Source of the DNA: Nocardioides halotolerans DSM 19273
Lineage (GTDB): Bacteria; Actinomycetota; Actinomycetes; Propionibacteriales; Nocardioidaceae
Reading direction: 5' to 3'
Length of the DNA stretch: 64,000 nt
NCBI RefSeq assembly: GCF_000422805.1
Contig: NZ_KE383924.1
Location: 185,772-249,771 of the forward strand
The notes below the pieces were generated by a model, which saw nothing but the letters and a program-made list of their open reading frames with translations, had not been told where the DNA came from and made no database searches. The first letter of the stretch is position 1, and the number at the start of each line of letters is the position of its first letter. The translations under genes were made by a program, and so were the position numbers. This document shows positions 59,201-64,000 of the stretch, in pieces.

Positions 59201-60376
59201 CTCGTCATCGACGGCTGGAGCACGCTGCGCGCCGACTTCGACGACCTCGAGCTCGAGATCCAGCAGCTCTCGACCCGCGGCCTGACCTTCGGCCTGCACA
59301 TCGTCGCCGCGACGGGTCGGTGGGCCGACTTCCGGGCCGCGATGCGCGACATGTTCGGCAGCCGCCTCGAGCTGCGGCTCGGCGACCCGCTCGACTCCGA
59401 GATCGACCGCCGGATCGCGGCGCTGGTGCCGCAGAACCGGCCCGGGCGCGGCCTGGTCTCGAGCAAGCTGCACTTCCTCACCGCGCTCCCCCGCGTCGAC
59501 GGCGACGTGCAGGCGTCGACGCTCGGCGACGGCGTCGACGACCTCGTCCGGCGGGTGGCCGAGGCCTGGACCGGACCGGCCGGCCCGAAGCTGCGGCTGC
59601 TCCCCGAGCGGATCTCGCTGGACGACGTGCTCGCCCAGGCCGGGGCGCCGGCGGTGCTCGCCGACGAGGCCAAGGGCGCGCACCCGCTCGTCGTCGGCAT
59701 CAACGAGAAGGAGCTCGCGCCGGTCTCGCTCGACCCCGACACCGAGCCGCACCTGCTCGTGCTCGGCGACGGCCAGTCCGGCAAGAGCTCGATCCTGCGT
59801 GGCCTCGCGCGCGAGGTGATGCGCACCCGCACGCCCCAGCAGGCACAGCTGGTCGTCGTCGACTACCGCCGCGCGCTGCTCGGCGAGGTGCCGGAGGAGT
59901 ACCTCCTCAACTACCTCACCTCCGCCAACCAGGCCCAGCCGGCGCTGCGCGACCTCGCGACGTACCTCGAGAACCGCATCCCGGGCCCCGACGTCACCCC
60001 CGAGCAGCTGCGCAGCCGCTCGTGGTGGAACGGCGCCGAGGTCTTCGTGCTCGTCGACGACTACGACCTGGTCGCCACCCAGCAGAGCTCGCCGGTGGCG
60101 GCGCTGCAGCCGCTGCTGGCGCAGGCGCGCGACGTCGGCCTGCACGTCGCCGTCGCGCGGCGTACGGGTGGCGCGTCGCGCGCGCTCTACGAGCCCGTGA
60201 TCCAGTCGCTGCGCGACCTGGCCATGCCCGGCCTGATGCTCTCCGGCAGCCCCGACGAGGGGCCGCTGCTCGGCAACCTGCGCGCCGTGCCCGCCCCGCC
60301 CGGCCGCGGCCGCCTCATCACCCGCGAGCGCGGCGTCGAGGTCGTCCAGATGGCGTGGACCGACCCCACCCTCTGA
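56255..60376 (+). CDS. eccC: Type VII secretion ATPase EccC (EccCa-EccCb fused)
   Basis: This 1373-residue FtsK/SpoIIIE-type translocation ATPase has two membrane helices near 75-120, an oligomerising domain and three ATPase modules with Walker A at about 523-530 (GATGSGKS, Lys529), about 877 (GGPRSGKS, Lys883) and about 1171 (GDGQSGKS, Lys1177). Walker B strands are FIVVDEFSEML, VFLVIDGWSTL and VFVLVDDYDLV. Only the first has the classic DE, as in other EccC proteins. It recognises WXG100 substrates through the third module. GTG 56255 starts the gene, which diverges from the other ESX genes. Confidence 0.95.
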   Translation: MTTTERPLVPRTAAPGGGLTPALSATGSTTQTPGPGTSTLRGGRVGEPELPHGQLQLQPPPQIEQSEGASGVLMNAIPMLGSLGSIVLVATMSGASTGGRQYIAAGMFLFATLGFVVVQIDRQRKQRIQQVTGTRTEYLRYLANVRQLAREAADQQRQALTWHHPEPAALPALAEDRTRIWEHGSSDPRFLHVRYGVCHQPLSLELLPPESAPIDQVDPAAASALHRLLVVHRLQPDLPASVDLRAFDRIEVCGPEEPARSLARAMICSATAFHSPEHLVVAVLSTEQNLAHWDWIKWLPHGQSAQQSDAVGPRRMVSTSLDELASLLPADLSERPRFGAEERPATPHILLVIDGAELPPGNHTVPPDGVHGVTVLDLPVRWDELEDPTRLRLQFEAASEATEPVGGRYPVQALRLRDEVIRAKVDQCSLATAEAFARRLTPLHTVSGVVESSGAESSGDADFMELLALGDVHRFDPDRAWQQRPARDRLRVPIGTGEGGAVVHLDIKESAQQGMGPHGLVIGATGSGKSEFLRTLVLGLTMTHSPEHLNMVLVDFKGGATFAGMSELPHVSAVITNLAQELTLVDRMQDALSGEMVRRQELLREAGNFASIRDYEKARATGEPLEPLPSLFIVVDEFSEMLAAKPEFIDLFVAIGRLGRSLGLHLLLASQRLEEGRLRGLESHLSYRVGLRTFSAQESRAVLGVPDAYELPPIPGLAYLKPDPTTMVRFKAAYVSGPPSGRVRVRRDEGGKLRGILPFTISEVLKLDVPVDEPEPEPAPVEPGDQQSLLDIAVGHMVGHGPAAHQVWLPPLDVPDTLDELMPDLAVDPRLGLVSQEWRALGGLVVPLGTVDRPREQRRDTLSVDLSGGAGHLAVVGGPRSGKSTTLRSVVAGMALTTTPLESQFFVLDFGGGTFAGMAGLPHVSGIGTRSEPDVVSRIIAEVTGIVDRRERYFRANGIDSIETYRTRRAQGRADDGYGDVFLVIDGWSTLRADFDDLELEIQQLSTRGLTFGLHIVAATGRWADFRAAMRDMFGSRLELRLGDPLDSEIDRRIAALVPQNRPGRGLVSSKLHFLTALPRVDGDVQASTLGDGVDDLVRRVAEAWTGPAGPKLRLLPERISLDDVLAQAGAPAVLADEAKGAHPLVVGINEKELAPVSLDPDTEPHLLVLGDGQSGKSSILRGLAREVMRTRTPQQAQLVVVDYRRALLGEVPEEYLLNYLTSANQAQPALRDLATYLENRIPGPDVTPEQLRSRSWWNGAEVFVLVDDYDLVATQQSSPVAALQPLLAQARDVGLHVAVARRTGGASRALYEPVIQSLRDLAMPGLMLSGSPDEGPLLGNLRAVPAPPGRGRLITRERGVEVVQMAWTDPTL

Positions 60377-60381
60377 GCGCT

Positions 60382-60447
60382 GACCCGGCGCGAACTTCGA
60401 GCCGGCTCGACGTCGACCCGGCGTGAAGTTCGAGCCGGGTCGACGTC
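60382..60447. repeat. Two 33-bp tandem repeats
   Basis: 60382-60414 and 60415-60447 both read GACCCGGCGxGAAxTTCGAG then CCGGxTCGACGTC, 30 of 33 bases equal. The second copy is an inverted repeat (GACCCGGC/GCCGGGTC). The array lies between the convergent eccC and SnoaL-like stops and can act as a terminator, though it has no T-run. Confidence 0.7.
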
Positions 60448-60451
60448 CGGG

Positions 60452-60943
60452 TCAGGTGTGGGTGTGGACGCCGGGGCCGTTGAGCTTGAAGCCGGGCAGG
60501 TCGCCGAGGTGGTACGTCGCCTCGAAGGTCCGGCGGTAGCCGGTGTGGGCGACCCGCCAGCCGTCCGGGGTGCGCACGTAGCGGTCGCTGTAGAACGCGC
60601 CGCCCTCGAGCATGAACTGGAACGCCTCGACGATCACGCGGTCGTAGAGGTACCAGCCACCGGTGGCGGTGTCGCCGTCGACCTGGATCTCGGGGTGGTG
60701 GGCCTGGTGGAGGGTGATCAGGCCCTCGCCGAGGTTCTCGCGCATGTAGGCGACGAGGGCGGCGCGGTCGTCGAAGACGAGCCCGTTGTAGTCGCCGGTC
60801 GCCTCGGGCACGAAGCACTGCTCGAAGCCGTCCCAGTCCTTGGAGTCGAGGGTGCGCAGGTAGCGGTACTTCAGCTCGCAGATCGCGCGGACGTCGCGCT
60901 CCTCGAGGACGAGAGCGGCGAGGTCGGGCAGGTCGTCGGTCAC
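60452..60943 (-). CDS. SnoaL/NTF2-like domain protein
   Basis: This 163-residue protein has an NTF2-like alpha/beta barrel: LEERDVRAICELKYRYLRTLDSKDWDGFEQCFVPEATGDYNG, AALVAYMRENLGEG, then TLHQAHHPEIQVDGDTATGGWYLYDRVI (SnoaL_4-type with Tyr/Asp-His). Polyketide cyclase/dehydrase or lipocalin-like relatives act on small hydrophobic molecules. Its role next to the ESX locus is unclear. GTG 60943 is chosen since the upstream residues are Arg/Pro-rich and unlike the family. Confidence 0.87.
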   Translation of the reverse strand: MTDDLPDLAALVLEERDVRAICELKYRYLRTLDSKDWDGFEQCFVPEATGDYNGLVFDDRAALVAYMRENLGEGLITLHQAHHPEIQVDGDTATGGWYLYDRVIVEAFQFMLEGGAFYSDRYVRTPDGWRVAHTGYRRTFEATYHLGDLPGFKLNGPGVHTHT

Positions 60944-61065
60944 GCTGCGCAAGGTAGTGCACAGGTGACGCGGGGGGCGGACGCGTCCGTAACCGACTGT
61001 CAACACGCCGTCAACCTCGGCGCGATCTTCGCCCGGCAGGCTCGGTGCATCCGACAGGAGGCACC

Positions 61066-61227
61066 GTGGACGACGACGACGAGCAGCAGCCGGGCGCTCC
61101 CGAGCGCTCGGACCCCAAGCACCGGCACGCGCAGGCGCTCGCCCGGCTGATGGCCGAGCGCGAGGACCTGCGCGGCGTGCACGCGCTGGCCGACCTCGTC
61201 AGCGACGCGCTGCGCTGGTCGGCGTGA
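61066..61227 (+). CDS. Very small hydrophilic protein
   Basis: This 53-residue protein begins VDDDDEQQPGAPERSDPKH, then a helical AQALARLMAEREDLRGVHALADLVSDALRWSA. ACAGGAGGCACC gives an excellent ribosome site four bases before GTG 61066. Codon use matches the window. No family is known to me. The 5' gap to the SnoaL-like gene holds the divergent promoters. Confidence 0.65.
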   Translation: MDDDDEQQPGAPERSDPKHRHAQALARLMAEREDLRGVHALADLVSDALRWSA

Positions 61228-61328
61228 GGTCAGGGCGCAGTCAGCGCAGGCTCGCGACCGCGGCGACGGCGTAGCGCCCGCACGTGGCCAGGCGCCGTAC
61301 GCCGCGATGCCGAGCGCCTCGCCGACGC

Positions 61329-61344
61329 TTCCACGGCCGTGGAA
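61329..61344. promoter_or_regulatory. 16-bp palindromic operator for the ArsR-like gene
   Basis: TTCCACGGCCGTGGAA is perfectly palindromic, and the following CCGTGGCC is a partial second copy. It stands 24 bases before the ATG at 61369, within the probable promoter. An ArsR-type protein usually binds such an imperfect or perfect 12-2-12-like dyad near its own promoter. Confidence 0.55.
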
Positions 61345-61368
61345 CCGTGGCCGTTGCAGACTAGGGAC

Positions 61369-62148
61369 ATGGCCACCAGCCCGTCAGCCGAGCCGTACGT
61401 CGAGGCCGGCGGCGACGTCGACATCGCCGCCGCGGCCGCGCTGTTCGCCGACCGCACCCGCGCATCGATCCTGGGTGCCCTGGCCGACGGGCGGGCGCTC
61501 GCCGCCAGCGTGCTCGCGGACGAGGCCGGAGTCAGCGCGCAGGCGGCCAGCGCGCAGCTGGCCCGGCTCACGCAGGCGGGCCTCATCGACGTCGAGGTGT
61601 CGGGCCGGCACCGCTACTACCACCTCGCCTCGGACCGGGTGGCCACGGTGATCGAGGCGCTCTCCGCGCTCGCACCGCCCAGGCCGGTCCGCTCGCTGCG
61701 GGAGGGCACCCGCGCGGCCGCGCTGCGCCGGGCGCGCACGTGCTACGACCACCTCGCCGGCCGCTACGGCTGCGCGGTCACCCAGGCGCTGCTCGACCGA
61801 GGCGCCCTGCTGGCGAGCGACGGGATCGACGACACGCGCCGGCGCAGCCACGACCCGCTGTCCTCACAGCTCCACGAGCACCCCTACGAGCTCGGCCCGC
61901 ACGCCGGACCGGTGCTGGTCGAGCTCGGGGTCGACCTCGACGGCGTACGCCGCGGGGGCGGGCAGCGACCGCTGCTGCGGTTCTGCCTCGACTGGAGCGA
62001 GCAGCGCCACCACCTGTCCGGGCGCCTGGGGGCCGCGGTGCTCGACGCCTTCCTCGCCCGCCGCTGGGTGCAGCGACGCCCGGGTCACCGGGCGCTCACG
62101 ATCACCGAGGCCGGCGAGTCGGCGCTGGCCGGGCTGACCGCGGGGTAG
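61369..62148 (+). CDS. ArsR-family winged-helix regulator with C-terminal extension
   Basis: This 259-residue protein has an N-terminal ArsR HTH (about 18-90, AAAALFADRTRASILGALADGRALAASVLADEAGVSAQAASAQLARLTQAGLI). The C-terminal part (about 110-255) has LRRARTCYDHLAGRYGCAVTQALLDRGALL and a second helical or winged region. Cys123 and Cys131 are possible ligands, but no classic ELCVCDL metal site is present. The 16-bp palindrome upstream suggests autorepression. ATG 61369 is preferred over the ATG at 61339, which lies inside the operator. Confidence 0.88.
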   Translation: MATSPSAEPYVEAGGDVDIAAAAALFADRTRASILGALADGRALAASVLADEAGVSAQAASAQLARLTQAGLIDVEVSGRHRYYHLASDRVATVIEALSALAPPRPVRSLREGTRAAALRRARTCYDHLAGRYGCAVTQALLDRGALLASDGIDDTRRRSHDPLSSQLHEHPYELGPHAGPVLVELGVDLDGVRRGGGQRPLLRFCLDWSEQRHHLSGRLGAAVLDAFLARRWVQRRPGHRALTITEAGESALAGLTAG

Positions 62149-62149
62149 C

Positions 62150-63772
<1,623 letters not shown>

Positions 63773-63827
63773 GTGTCCACCCTAGGACGTGGCGGACGTG
63801 CCGGGCGCGCCGTCGCCCGGACGCAGG

Positions 63828-63856
63828 CTCGGCCCCCTCGTGGCGAGGGGGCCGAG
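63828..63856 (-). terminator. Terminator hairpin of the truncated gene
   Basis: CTCGGCCCCCTCG (63828-63840) and CGAGGGGGCCGAG (63844-63856) are perfect complements around TGG. It follows the minus-strand stop at 63875 by 18 bases and lies 55 bases from the DUF853 start. Confidence 0.7.
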
Positions 63857-63874
63857 GCCGGGGAGGGACGGTCG

Positions 63875-64000
63875 CTACATGAACACGACCGCCACGATGG
63901 TTGCGAGGACGAGCCCCGAGACCACCGGGATGAAGCACCGTCTGGCGAGGTCGAGCACCGGCACCCGCGCGAACCCCGCGACCGCGATCAGCGACGACCA
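63875..64000 (-). CDS. 3' end of a membrane protein, cut by the window edge
   Basis: Forty-one residues remain: WSSLIAVAGFARVPV, then LDLARRCFIPVVSGLVLATIVAVVFM and stop. They show a hydrophobic final span. The pattern of a loop (RVPVLDLARR) before a last helix resembles C-termini of carboxylate or cation permeases, but the fragment is too short for a family. No start is within the window. Confidence 0.65.
   Translation of the reverse strand, partial: WSSLIAVAGFARVPVLDLARRCFIPVVSGLVLATIVAVVFM

Noticed and set aside
56144..60145. 1333-residue minus-strand open frame
   Set aside because: It is exactly antisense to eccC, has shadow-type composition, and the plus strand has the three clear ATPase modules.
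61230..61586. 118-residue minus-strand frame
   Set aside because: It overlaps the ArsR-like gene and its operator in antisense and has only Ala/Arg/Ser composition.

Overview
The window is a high-GC, densely packed chromosomal segment of an actinobacterium. A Nocardioides-type (Propionibacteriales) host is the best guess, because the gene order closely follows the Mycobacterium tuberculosis Rv3662c-Rv3721c neighbourhood while the accessory genes and GC-rich intergenic repeats differ. This assignment rests on gene content and order recalled from known genomes; no database search was run. Many genes overlap by 4 bases (ATGA/GTGA), many start with GTG, and several -10 hexamers sit 6-8 bases from a start codon, as expected for leaderless actinobacterial transcripts.

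Layout. 1-660 has no protein gene I trust: it holds a long inverted repeat and a candidate structured RNA with a terminator. 683-13740 is a carboxylate-uptake region: a degenerate Fic-like protein, a methyltransferase, an L-lactate permease, a LytS/LytTR-type two-component system, a small membrane protein, two SLC5-type symporters (the second with its DUF485 partner), acetyl-CoA synthetase, NhaA and a holin-like membrane protein. 13947-19834 is the conserved stress/repair block: marP, CoA-type NUDIX, TlpA-like thioredoxin lipoprotein, nth, a CBS protein, a NhaD/ArsB-type transporter and crp. A DUF559/Vsr-fold nuclease gene bracketed by two copies of an 84-bp palindromic element (19872-21028) interrupts the usual crp-metallo-hydrolase adjacency. 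21026-25501 carries the metallo-hydrolase, NUDIX, RidA, DUF4177, VOC and both CoA-transferase subunits. 25549-30202 holds two secreted proteins and a large LuxR-type ATPase regulator. 30255-37175 is the GET3-like ATPase pair, WhiB, a class A penicillin-binding protein, YqeY and a metallophosphoesterase.

37239-45914 contains tRNA-Pro(CGG), small and regulatory genes, the aspartate-pathway pair asd/lysC, the recR-ybaB-dnaX recombination and replication group, a minigluzincin-like protein, the SRP RNA and tRNA-Ser(GGA). 45931-49744 has a P-loop kinase-like protein, a membrane-anchored LuxR regulator facing a multi-span membrane protein, a DM13 protein and rnhA. 49744-60376 is a compact type VII (ESX-like) secretion locus: mycP, eccB, eccD, two WXG100 genes and a second eccD-like gene on the minus strand, with eccC diverging. 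The end carries a SnoaL-like protein, a very small protein, an ArsR-like regulator, a HerA-like DUF853 ATPase and the 3' end of a membrane protein.

How the parts fit. The first third imports and activates lactate/acetate/pyruvate-type acids (permeases, then Acs). A near-consensus CRP box lies on the DUF485-mctC promoter, and the window encodes the Crp itself. The middle is an envelope and redox stress module (MarP, TlpA, GET3 pair, WhiB, PBP). The right third is protein export. The most unusual items are the palindrome-bracketed DUF559 cassette, the 147-bp dispersed repeat (13797 and 33312), a third palindromic element at 48606, and the candidate structured RNA at the left edge.
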